From Candidatus Desulfaltia sp. (GTDB taxonomy: Bacteria > Desulfobacterota > Desulfobacteria > Desulfobacterales > ETH-SRB1): a DNA stretch of 43,968 bases. The position numbers and the translations under genes were made by a program. The DNA is taken from contig JAUSPN010000083.1 in assembly GCA_030656555.1 (NCBI GenBank), positions 1 to 43,968 of the forward strand, written 5' to 3'. The notes below the pieces were generated by a model. The model ran no database searches, was not told the DNA's origin, and saw only the letters and a program-made list of their open reading frames with translations. Below, one piece after another: positions 27,076 through 35,191 of this stretch. Each line of letters opens with the position of its first letter. Within the stretch, counting starts at the first letter, position 1.

Positions 27076-30000
27076 TTAGTCAAGCGATTCTTCAGTACTA
27101 GCGTTAATGATTTCCAGAACACCTGCGAGGAACTTTCCCTCGGCCGCGTTTGTAGATTGACGAAGATAAAATGGTATAAACTCAAGAAATTCGGATTTGT
27201 CAACGGGCAAATATTCTAGAAATGCCTCCAGCATAGCCGGGCGTAGCAAACGTTGATTCTCAGGTATGTCGGGGTTTTCCTTTCGTATAACTTTCCTGTC
27301 AAACTCAACAAGCTTATCACTAAGGCCGATTCCTTCTGATATGAATTTTTCAGCGACAACCTCCTGTTCTACAACCTCCTGTTCTACAACCTCTTCGATG
27401 ATCTCTTCACTCTCATCCGCTTTGGACTTAGTTTCCAGATGATAATCAGCTATTCGCTCTGTTTTAAGCGCATTCAATTCCCGAATAATCGGCCGGAGTT
27501 CGGCATGGGGATTCTTGAACCAGTCTGTCGACCATACCCGTTGGATTCGCCAGCCAAGACGCTCAAGGATTGTTTGCCGAAGTCGATCACGGTCGCGCAC
27601 TGATTTGGCCGAATGATAGGTGGCTCCATCGCATTCAATACCCATCAGATAGTGCCCAGGATTGCCTGGATCCACCACGCCCACATCGATAAAAAAGCCT
27701 GCAACACCTACCTGTGGCACACACGCAAACCCTTCGTTACGCAGAGCTGCCATAACCGCGATTTCAAAATCACTGTCAGGTGCTCTTCCTGTTTCTCTTT
27801 CTGTTTTATGAAGAATACCGGTTTCACAGAAGCTGAGAAAATCGCGAAGGGCTTGTACGCCAAGTTTAGCTGTAGAACCAGCAACAATGTCTTCCGATCC
27901 CATGGAACTGAAAATATGCATACGCTTTTTTGAACGCGTAAAAAGTACATTCAAACGACGCCAGCCAACATCGGAATTGATTGGTCCAAAACGCTGGAAA
28001 ACCCGCCCGCCCGGTTCTTGTGGCCCATACGTCATCGAAACAAAAATAACATCCCGCTCATCACCCTGAACATTCTCCAAATTCTTTATAAACAGGGATT
28101 CCTGTCTGTGCGCATCATCCTCTATCCATTTTTGGAATACCATATCCTCTTTGGCAAGCGTCTCAATAGCACGTTCAATCTGTAAACGCTGCTCAGCATT
28201 CATTGCAACCACACCCAGCGAATCTTTAGGGTGATCTCTGAAGTGTGTACGAACAGCTTCAGAAATAATTTCCGCTTCTTCCATATTTCGCCTGTTGATA
28301 AAGCAGCCACGCGGCACCCTTGAATACTGGACACCATATCTATCAGTCGCTTTATACGGCGATGGAAACAGAACTAAGTCGCTTCCGTAGAACGAGTGAT
28401 TGGAAAATGCAATAAGACTTTCGTGTTTAGAACGATAGTGCCACCGAAGCCGTCTTGCTGAGAACATATTAAGTGTTGCGTCAAGAATACTGTCCGTTTC
28501 CTCAATCGCTGTTAGGTCTTCTTCGTCATCATTGACAACACGATCAAAGAAACTGGTTGGCGGCAACTGCTTGGGATCGCCAACGACCACTAACTGAGAG
28601 CCCCGTGCAATTGCACCCAGTGCGTCCTGTGGTTTTATCTGTGAAGCTTCATCCATGACAACCAAATCAAATTTAATTTGACCGGGCGCAAGATATTGGG
28701 CAACCGACATTGGCCCCATCATGAAACAGGGTTTTAACGCAACCAGCGCACCACCAGCTCTATGCAACAGCTGCCTTATAGGAAGATGTCGGGTCTTTTT
28801 GTTGCATTCAAGTTCCAGCAGGAATCGCTCAGTGTGTTCATTTACGCGGACACCTCGATTACCTTTCGGAATCACCGTTTGATCGATTTTCCAAGCGATT
28901 TGCTCACACTGCAGTCTCTTGAGCCGATTATCGTATTCCTTGAATTTATCCTGTAGTGCTTCCTGTGAGCGACCGGAAAATCTTCCTAATTCGGGTTGCT
29001 CACGCAATATCTCGCGTGCCAAAACATCGAAGACCCCAGATTTATATGCATCTTGAACCTGTTGGATATCTATATTCCCTTGCTCAACCATCTCGGCAAG
29101 CTTGACGAGACCCCTCGCAGCAACATGGTCCCGTACCCGCACGTAATCGAGCCAATTCTGTAATGTATTGCCGTTGTTGAGTGCCTGACTGTTTCTGACA
29201 ATCAGGTCGTCTATTTGATCACCCGAGTGATTCATCCAATCATCGGCTTCCAGCTCTACCAATTGCGCGAAAGCCTCGTAGCTCACCGTTTGTGACTCCA
29301 CAACTATTCGCAACTGCCCTGAAAGTGTCTCTAATGCCCTGAAAGTGGAGGCTACGGGTTGATCATAAATGCGCTGTCGTATATCCTCATTTGTCAACTG
29401 CTGATCCACACAGGCGGCAACAGCCAGGGTATTGTGGAGCATGGACAGAGAAGAGGTATTGTCGGCATTCACCCCAGGCTTCAGACCAAGACGACCCTGG
29501 AACAACTTGTTATCGAAATCTGCGGTTTCCCACTTGCTCACAGCTTTTTTCAGTGAATCAAGCAATTTTATGCGCTTGGCCAGCTCCGCCATCGAGATGG
29601 CATTATCCGTAGTTAAAGGTCCACAGGCGAGTATTGCTTCATCCAGCGATGCCAAGAGACGGGCAATTGCACCCTCGTTTCCAGTAAGCAGTGTCGTGTC
29701 GCTTTGCAGTTCGAAAACGGGCGCAAATATTTTCTTAAGGCTCATCAGGTCGTCCAGCAAAGCACTTAGTCGTCGTTGCACACCTCGCTCGGACAAAGAA
29801 CGCACACCACGGGCAAGTCCAGTAGGAAGATCGAGTATTGCATTGCCCAGAACAACTTTTTGACCAAAGCCAACACCGTATTGCTGACGTACCTTTCTAT
29901 ACCAATCACGCAACGACTCCAAGGCAGCCAGATTCGTATCCATCCCCTTCAGTTGATCGCCGAATGCTTCCTTGTACTGATGATTCTCGTCGAGCTTGTA

Positions 30001-32574
30001 GCGTCGAACGGTAAACTCCGCCGCTTTCTCCAGCAAAGCTCGCGACACAGAAAACTTAATCTGGTTACCTGCTGCATAGCTAAGCAACTGTTTACGCGCT
30101 GAACGCCAACAGCTCTTAAACCAACGGAAGGTGCCACCAGAGTCAAGGACCCCCTTTAACTGCCGCAGTTCATCGTGGCTGGGCAGATTATCAAGGCTAA
30201 ACACACCCTGCAGTTTATCCTGTAAGGTATGGAGTTGTTCCAGCTCATTACGAAGCTTCGGCAACAAATCATCCAGCTCATCATTGTCGAAAAGCTCATC
30301 ACGAAGCTTCCAATTGGAAGGATTAAGATCGGCAACCAAATTAACGAAGGTTATGAACTCGGTGAGACCGGCTTCGGTGGGCAACAGATACCTGGCAGCC
30401 CCCTCGCCCACAGCCGCCTGAATTTCCCTCAGTGGTTTATCCAGTTCGACAAGTTGATCCTGTATCGCCGTCAGTCGATTAATAGCCTCGGCCAGTGTTC
30501 CCAGATTAACCGTCTGACCCACGAGCTGACACAGCTGTTCACTTCCAGCAAGAAAACCATCGACCACTGAAAGGTCCTGCAATAACTCTGGCCCTACTTT
30601 TTTCGCCATAATTGCATAGAGCGTCTGAATATATTCAAATAGTTTTTGATAGCGCTGGGTTTTATCCAGGATCTCGCCCCGCAACACCGGTAATCGGTCC
30701 AATAGCTCATCGCCCTTGAGGGCCGGCAAGCGTTCCATATCTGCCAGTAGCAAAGAAATTCCGTTCAAGGAATCGGCAATCTTATTCCGTTCACTATTGA
30801 ATCCTTCCGCAAGCTTTGCTCTCTCCTTGCTCAAATTCTGCAGAGAATTCTGCCACTTTTCTAATGCCACTTTCACCCGGTCGAGATCGAATATTTGCAA
30901 ATCGGCATTGCGCACGCCATACCAGGGATGTTGCTGCAACTCCGAATCACCATCTATTTGCCAGGCAACCGCCTGATAGACTTTGCAGAAGGCCTCAACC
31001 TGATCCTCGGTACGCCGCTGAGTGGCCGTATCAAAGTTGTTACCATCATACCCCTCAGGGTGCAACGCATTGGGATTAATGCCGATTGCCTCGCGATAAC
31101 GAGTCGCGGCCATGAAGATCTCATGCAACGTCAATCCAGTATTCTTCCATGGTCGATTGATTCGCTCGACGTGTTCCTTCAACGCCGTTTTCAGCTCTTC
31201 ATAACGAACGATATTGACCTCGATGTCACTTGGATTACTGTAACTTCCGTGCTTATTCAGGCGATTTTTAACCTCGTCGAGTACCTTCCGCTTATGGGAT
31301 TTGTGGCTATGCAACTCCAAACAGAATTCGCCAAGTCCGGCGGCATCAAGCCGGCGGCGTACCACCTCCAGCGCCCCCAGCTTCTCGGCGACAAAAAGCA
31401 CTCGTTTGCCTTGCGCCATAGCTGCTGCGATCAGGTTGGTTATGGTTTGGGATTTACCAGTTCCAGGTGGGCCCTCAATGACCAGATTCTTACCATTAAC
31501 TGCATCAATCAGGGCGCTGTGTTGGGAGCTATCAGCATCATCGATCAACGGATAGTTGGCGAGAACGTCATCCATCTCATCGATGAGATACTCCTCACCA
31601 AAACCCAAATCCCAGTTCGAATCCCCGTTCATGTCCTGCTCGGCGTTGTAACCACACAGAAATCGCTTTACCACAGGATGGTCGATAATGCTTGCACTCT
31701 CGGGCCAGCGTGATGGGTCCAGATCAAGATACATAAGCAATTTGCTGAAGTTGAGCAGCGTCAGGGAGGTGAAGCGACGTAACCGCCAGCGCGGCTGACT
31801 CTCCTGAATCAGCGCCAGCACTTCTTCAAAGTAGGCCTCTGGCTCTGTGTTCTCATCCATGTCCGGCAAGGCCATGGCAAAATCGACGCGGAGCTTTTCC
31901 CGTAACGAAAGGTTGGGGATGATATCTTCGCCGGAGTAACTAAGTGTGTATTCGTAGACCTTGGTCTTTGGATTCAGCCGTCCCTTGTGCAAAATTACCG
32001 GCAATAGAAACAGGGGAGCGATGCGCTCATCGTCATTGGCATTGTCGAACCATTCCAGAAAACCAAATGCCAGATAGAGGATATTTGTCCCCATCTCCTG
32101 AATAGCCAACCCTGCAGTGTGCAGCAGGTTCTTGAGCCGGGCATCCAGCTCATAGGGATAGAGCAAAGTCTGGATGGTGGTATCCACATGCTTGTCATCA
32201 GGTTTATCTGTCGATGGTTTAGTCACCTCGTAGGAGGTGGCCGATCCCAGTCGCTTGGCCCACTCCTCGGCAGTCGGATATTTCAGCAAACTGACTTCCT
32301 GTCCTGTCTCTTCGTTAATCTCGATATAGCCATCTGAAATCAACTCCTTACGGGTTGGCTCAAGCACCGGCAGAAATCTTATCTCTTTTTCAGCGAGCAG
32401 TGTCGCAAGTAATTGATTAGGCAGCGCATCAATAATGCGCAAGCTGCCACGTTTGGTGTGACGAAAGTTGATCAGGCGATTACGTGCCGTTAGATCTAGT
32501 AGACGTTTTCGAAGATTCTCCAACGCAATAAAGGCTGTGTTATTATCTTGCTTTTCACCCATTTTCAATCGCAC
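27076..32574 (-). CDS. Giant DUF4011-SF1 helicase-Vsr-like nuclease defence protein
   Basis: The single 1832-residue chain has an N-terminal DUF4011 domain (about 15-330, LRKRLLDLTARNRLINFRHT), an SF1-type helicase split into two parts (Walker A GPPGTGKS at about 367-374; DEASQIKP near 1307; VVGDPKQLPPTSF; a C-terminal RecA half with NVQGDERDVIFVSMTYG), a long helical insertion between them (about 480-1290), and a restriction-endonuclease-like domain (about 1590-1690, with GIECDGATYH and QTILERLGWRIQRVWS) of the Vsr/MTES_1575 type, then a DUF3320-like tail. Comparable single-gene proteins occur in anti-phage islands. The start is GTG 32574 or ATG 32562; neither has a ribosome binding site. 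It may follow the nuclease gene upstream as an operon. Confidence 0.85.
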   Translation of the reverse strand: MRLKMGEKQDNNTAFIALENLRKRLLDLTARNRLINFRHTKRGSLRIIDALPNQLLATLLAEKEIRFLPVLEPTRKELISDGYIEINEETGQEVSLLKYPTAEEWAKRLGSATSYEVTKPSTDKPDDKHVDTTIQTLLYPYELDARLKNLLHTAGLAIQEMGTNILYLAFGFLEWFDNANDDERIAPLFLLPVILHKGRLNPKTKVYEYTLSYSGEDIIPNLSLREKLRVDFAMALPDMDENTEPEAYFEEVLALIQESQPRWRLRRFTSLTLLNFSKLLMYLDLDPSRWPESASIIDHPVVKRFLCGYNAEQDMNGDSNWDLGFGEEYLIDEMDDVLANYPLIDDADSSQHSALIDAVNGKNLVIEGPPGTGKSQTITNLIAAAMAQGKRVLFVAEKLGALEVVRRRLDAAGLGEFCLELHSHKSHKRKVLDEVKNRLNKHGSYSNPSDIEVNIVRYEELKTALKEHVERINRPWKNTGLTLHEIFMAATRYREAIGINPNALHPEGYDGNNFDTATQRRTEDQVEAFCKVYQAVAWQIDGDSELQQHPWYGVRNADLQIFDLDRVKVALEKWQNSLQNLSKERAKLAEGFNSERNKIADSLNGISLLLADMERLPALKGDELLDRLPVLRGEILDKTQRYQKLFEYIQTLYAIMAKKVGPELLQDLSVVDGFLAGSEQLCQLVGQTVNLGTLAEAINRLTAIQDQLVELDKPLREIQAAVGEGAARYLLPTEAGLTEFITFVNLVADLNPSNWKLRDELFDNDELDDLLPKLRNELEQLHTLQDKLQGVFSLDNLPSHDELRQLKGVLDSGGTFRWFKSCWRSARKQLLSYAAGNQIKFSVSRALLEKAAEFTVRRYKLDENHQYKEAFGDQLKGMDTNLAALESLRDWYRKVRQQYGVGFGQKVVLGNAILDLPTGLARGVRSLSERGVQRRLSALLDDLMSLKKIFAPVFELQSDTTLLTGNEGAIARLLASLDEAILACGPLTTDNAISMAELAKRIKLLDSLKKAVSKWETADFDNKLFQGRLGLKPGVNADNTSSLSMLHNTLAVAACVDQQLTNEDIRQRIYDQPVASTFRALETLSGQLRIVVESQTVSYEAFAQLVELEADDWMNHSGDQIDDLIVRNSQALNNGNTLQNWLDYVRVRDHVAARGLVKLAEMVEQGNIDIQQVQDAYKSGVFDVLAREILREQPELGRFSGRSQEALQDKFKEYDNRLKRLQCEQIAWKIDQTVIPKGNRGVRVNEHTERFLLELECNKKTRHLPIRQLLHRAGGALVALKPCFMMGPMSVAQYLAPGQIKFDLVVMDEASQIKPQDALGAIARGSQLVVVGDPKQLPPTSFFDRVVNDDEEDLTAIEETDSILDATLNMFSARRLRWHYRSKHESLIAFSNHSFYGSDLVLFPSPYKATDRYGVQYSRVPRGCFINRRNMEEAEIISEAVRTHFRDHPKDSLGVVAMNAEQRLQIERAIETLAKEDMVFQKWIEDDAHRQESLFIKNLENVQGDERDVIFVSMTYGPQEPGGRVFQRFGPINSDVGWRRLNVLFTRSKKRMHIFSSMGSEDIVAGSTAKLGVQALRDFLSFCETGILHKTERETGRAPDSDFEIAVMAALRNEGFACVPQVGVAGFFIDVGVVDPGNPGHYLMGIECDGATYHSAKSVRDRDRLRQTILERLGWRIQRVWSTDWFKNPHAELRPIIRELNALKTERIADYHLETKSKADESEEIIEEVVEQEVVEQEVVAEKFISEGIGLSDKLVEFDRKVIRKENPDIPENQRLLRPAMLEAFLEYLPVDKSEFLEFIPFYLRQSTNAAEGKFLAGVLEIINASTEESLD

Positions 32575-32670
32575 CAGGAGCTAAAGGTCGTTTTTTCTTA
32601 AGGCATGACAGATATTATATGGTTTCTGACTATTACCACAGATTTCATAATTGTTGACCAAAAATTAGCC

Positions 32671-32757
32671 CTAATCATTTGTTGCGTAATTCAACTCCGT
32701 TTTTTCAATTTTATATCTCAAGGCTCTTAATGTAATGCCCAACAAATCGGCGGCCTT
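32671..32757 (-). pseudogene. Fis-type helix-turn-helix scrap of an NtrC-family regulator
   Basis: The minus strand reads KAADLLGITLRALRYKIEKT and a few more codons to a TAG at 32671. This is the C-terminal Fis-like DNA-binding helix-turn-helix of sigma-54-dependent activators (AARLLGISLRALRYKI pattern). The frame closes within four codons upstream, so about 400 residues are missing. The scrap starts exactly where the nuclease gene ends, marking a recombination junction. Confidence 0.7.
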
Positions 32758-34250
32758 TACTCGTTTTCATCTGGGCTGCTCATAGTTTTAAGATCTGCTA
32801 TCGTGCCATCCAAAATCTCAACCTGTCTCTTAAGCTCTTTCTCCATTATCTTCACCCGGTCAAGTATCCTTTCGCTACCACCTTGGATAGTCTCGCCGGC
32901 CTTTTGGATTTCATTAAGCCCTGCAGATAGCTTCTCGACTGCTCGAATAGCCTTCTCGGCGGGCTCAAAATCAATACCAACGCTGCTGCGTGCGGCCGCT
33001 TCCTGAGTACAGATAGCCCTTGCCACGCTCAGGGCCGCTGATAGATAAGCATCTGTTGAGGTGTCGTCGGCATCCCAAAGCACAACAATATCGTTGCCAT
33101 ATCGTCTCATGGGTTCCAGTTCTGGCGAAGCGCTCATCTTTGAGAACACAAAGACACCTGCCTGGGCTGAACGATTCTTCCGAGCGATTTCAAGTTCTCC
33201 GAGAGCTTTGGATAGTGAGTAGCCCGAGCTTTCTTTCGACTCGATCACAACTCGAGCCCCAGAAGCGGAGCAGTCAGGGCCGAGCTCAATAACCAAGTCG
33301 CCGACCTTAGAATTCTTGATGATTCCGGTTGTCCTAGAACAATCATCAGGAATGTCACCAGTTTTATTGCATTCTTCGGATACAAAGAACTTAACTGCAT
33401 CCTGGAAATCCTCACCATGGCGTGTAGACCTCAGTGATTCTTCGCGACGAATGGTCATAGCGGTGAGTTTTTTGGTAACTGCCTCGTGGAATTCATCTGC
33501 GGCTTCTTTATGCTTGCTCAGCACCTCCACAAGCTCTCGTTTCAGACGGGCCAGAGCTGAGTCCTCTTTATCTAATGAAAACTCATCTGTAATCTCACCT
33601 TGAGATGTCTCCACACGTTTAACCAAACGGCTAAGAGCCGATTCTTCATTGTCCAGAGAGAACTCGGACAGAATCGTATTGCGTTGTGCTGTCAGCGCTT
33701 CTTCAACTGACTGAGTCATCGCCTTGAGAAATCCCTCAGATTCCTTTGGAGAAAGCAGTTTCATAATTGGGCTGTTTTCTCCAAGGTGGATAGATAGGGT
33801 TTTGGCTAACTGGGAGTCTTCCGAGCCGACCTGGCGGTTCATAAATAACTCCAGTTCGCCGTTATTTGAAATCAAACGATCGATGCGTTCACTGAAACGT
33901 CCGTCTTTGGGATCGAAGTATTTCTTCAAAGAACTCTCGACATCTTTTGCCACGGAATTTTGGTGATTCGTCAGCGCGTTGCTCAGCTCGGAAAGCAACC
34001 GGTCGGCTTCGTGTTTTATTGTATCTGCGTCAAGGCGTCCCGTGGCTTGTTTGAGAGTGAGAATGCCTATTCGGAGCGCCGAGAGTGCAAATTCCCTCCG
34101 TTCTTCACCCTCAGCTCGGGCCAGAAGTTCCTCTATGAGTTCTGGATCCGTAACCTCAAGGCATAGCTTTACAACTTCTGTGCCTTCGCCATTTTGTCGA
34201 TCCAAGGTTTTTGGCGATTGCCGATCTGTAAATTCACTGATTGTATCCAC
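32757..34250 (-). CDS. Coiled-coil protein with PD-(D/E)XK-like nuclease domain
   Basis: I do not recognise a named family. The first 260 residues are helical/coiled coil with a 27-residue internal duplication (about 193-214 and 220-242, both containing EFSLD and SALxRL). A nuclease-like core follows: GEDFQDAV (279-286), VGDLVIELG (316-324, Asp318) and ARVVIESKE (332-340, Glu337 and Lys339), matching the D…ExK arrangement of PD-(D/E)XK enzymes as in RmuC/DUF2130-type proteins. The C-terminus is another amphipathic coiled coil. The start is GTG 34250 with GAGGGAG about 8 nt upstream. It is the probable first gene of an operon with the giant helicase. Confidence 0.7.
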   Translation of the reverse strand: MDTISEFTDRQSPKTLDRQNGEGTEVVKLCLEVTDPELIEELLARAEGEERREFALSALRIGILTLKQATGRLDADTIKHEADRLLSELSNALTNHQNSVAKDVESSLKKYFDPKDGRFSERIDRLISNNGELELFMNRQVGSEDSQLAKTLSIHLGENSPIMKLLSPKESEGFLKAMTQSVEEALTAQRNTILSEFSLDNEESALSRLVKRVETSQGEITDEFSLDKEDSALARLKRELVEVLSKHKEAADEFHEAVTKKLTAMTIRREESLRSTRHGEDFQDAVKFFVSEECNKTGDIPDDCSRTTGIIKNSKVGDLVIELGPDCSASGARVVIESKESSGYSLSKALGELEIARKNRSAQAGVFVFSKMSASPELEPMRRYGNDIVVLWDADDTSTDAYLSAALSVARAICTQEAAARSSVGIDFEPAEKAIRAVEKLSAGLNEIQKAGETIQGGSERILDRVKIMEKELKRQVEILDGTIADLKTMSSPDENE

Positions 34251-34472
34251 CTTTAATCTCCCTCAAGAATCAACAAATAGATTGTCTAACGTATTGTATT
34301 AAGCAGAAAAAAATCTGCATATTGACGCTATATATTTTCTTTATAATATCATATTGCTGTATTTAATACAGTTTTAAGAGGGATGTAATAGGCTATTTGT
34401 TGGATGCTCCTCAGTTTATAAGTTTGTATCATCAAGGATATAACAGCTAAATCAGTTTTTTTAGTTCATAGT
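34251..34472. other. AT-rich upstream region of the nuclease gene
   Basis: No gene is visible. It contains a lone GTTAGAC on the minus strand (about 34286-34292), the small inverted repeat GCAGATTTTTTTCTGC (about 34303-34318) and many TATAAT-like words, consistent with promoter DNA but without a clearly spaced -35/-10 pair. Confidence 0.4.
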
Positions 34473-34714
34473 TTCAGGTCCAAGCCTTTAAAACGAAAAG
34501 CCCCATCCTTCATATGGCTGAAGAAATGGGGCTTTGTTTTTTTATAATATTATGACTGGTCACCTGATCCTCCTGTTTGAGGTTCAAAAAACAGACCGAA
34601 ATTAATCTAAAGCAATATAGATTAAGTGAATATGCAAGTCAATTTATTATCTTTTTCAAGATTAAATGCTTGCGAGATACGGTTGCTATTCCCTTGAATT
34701 GCGAAGTTGTGATA
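34473..34714. repeat. Long direct repeat, copy 2 (about 240 bp)
   Basis: Second copy of the 17621-17862 repeat, same orientation. It carries the same hairpin terminator (34497-34545) and ends at GTTGTGAT, after which this copy runs into GATATCTTGCCAGCAGAGCA, shared with 13013-13050. It closes the 16.85-kb Gabija/cassette/helicase segment. Confidence 0.85.
34497..34545. terminator. Bidirectional intrinsic terminator (repeat copy 2)
   Basis: AAAGCCCCAT and ATGGGGCTTT pair as in copy 1, followed by GTTTTTTTT on the plus strand and by a short T-tract on the minus strand. It would stop transcripts coming from the degraded restriction region on the minus strand. Confidence 0.7.
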
Positions 34715-34763
34715 TCTTGCCAGCAGAGCAACTCAAAAATCCAATAATTATCCTTAAGTCTAA

Positions 34764-34980
34764 TTAGTCGAGGGTGTCCCCAAAGACACGGTCGTTTTCC
34801 GGCAGATAATCCGCTTCGTAAAAATCATTGGCAAGTTCTATATCCTCCCTGCCGTAAGTTTTTAGAACTGTTTCATCCTTTGTTTGTGAAGTTCGCGCAG
34901 ATGCAGAATGTCACGAACGGCCTCATTGAGATTGCAGATGCCTTCGGTTTTCAAAAGGGCGTTCTGCTTCCACTAATGGG
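34764..34980 (-). pseudogene. Eco57I-type adenine methylase C-terminal fragment, copy 1
   Basis: Minus-strand translation gives EAVRDILHLRELHKQR, then in a second frame ETVLKTYGREDIELANDFYE and YLPENDRV before it runs into unrelated codons and a TAA at 34764. This is the C-terminal signature of Eco57I-like N6-adenine methylases/type IIG enzymes (RELHxxMD…VLxAYGW…YLPENDRVRYTIS). It has a frameshift near 34875 and lacks the end. About 80% nucleotide identity to 38755-38845 shows two related methylase remnants. Confidence 0.65.
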
Positions 34981-34984
34981 TTGA

Positions 34985-35191
34985 TCAAGATTTGATACCA
35001 AGCCTTTCACCAAAAGAAACGCCTAAATTCAACACCCCTTTGTCCTTCAAATCAAGAATATTAACACCATCAATCTCAATTGAAGAAATAGTATTCTCAA
35101 ATTCCTTTTCAGTATCATGCCAGAGGATAATGCGCTTGTTTTCTTCTTTGAAAATTTTATTCAGGCTGTCTTTGATTTGTTTGATATCCAA
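34985..35191 (-). pseudogene. pglZ-like gene, N-terminal fragment (68 codons)
   Basis: MDIKQIKDSLNKIFKEENKR, then IILWHDTEKEF and IDGVNILDL, match the N-terminus of the BREX alkaline-phosphatase-superfamily protein PglZ (RIVFWxDPExEF…LxGVxxLxLDE). Full PglZ has about 800 residues; here the frame stops after 68. The ATG lies inside the 3' end of the AlbA_2 gene (31-nt overlap), the arrangement expected for coupled BREX genes. The remainder was lost, with methylase copy 1 now fused downstream. Confidence 0.65.

Noticed and set aside
30895-31713. Long plus-strand open frame (272 residues) opposite the giant helicase gene
   Set aside because: It is fully antisense to strongly conserved helicase coding sequence, has no ribosome binding site and no recognisable domain.
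34286-34292. GTTAGAC upstream of the nuclease gene as a second cassette boundary
   Set aside because: The 7-bp match is alone: no attC-like inverted cores are found 3' of the nuclease gene, where only a lone GCCCAAC occurs without a partner.
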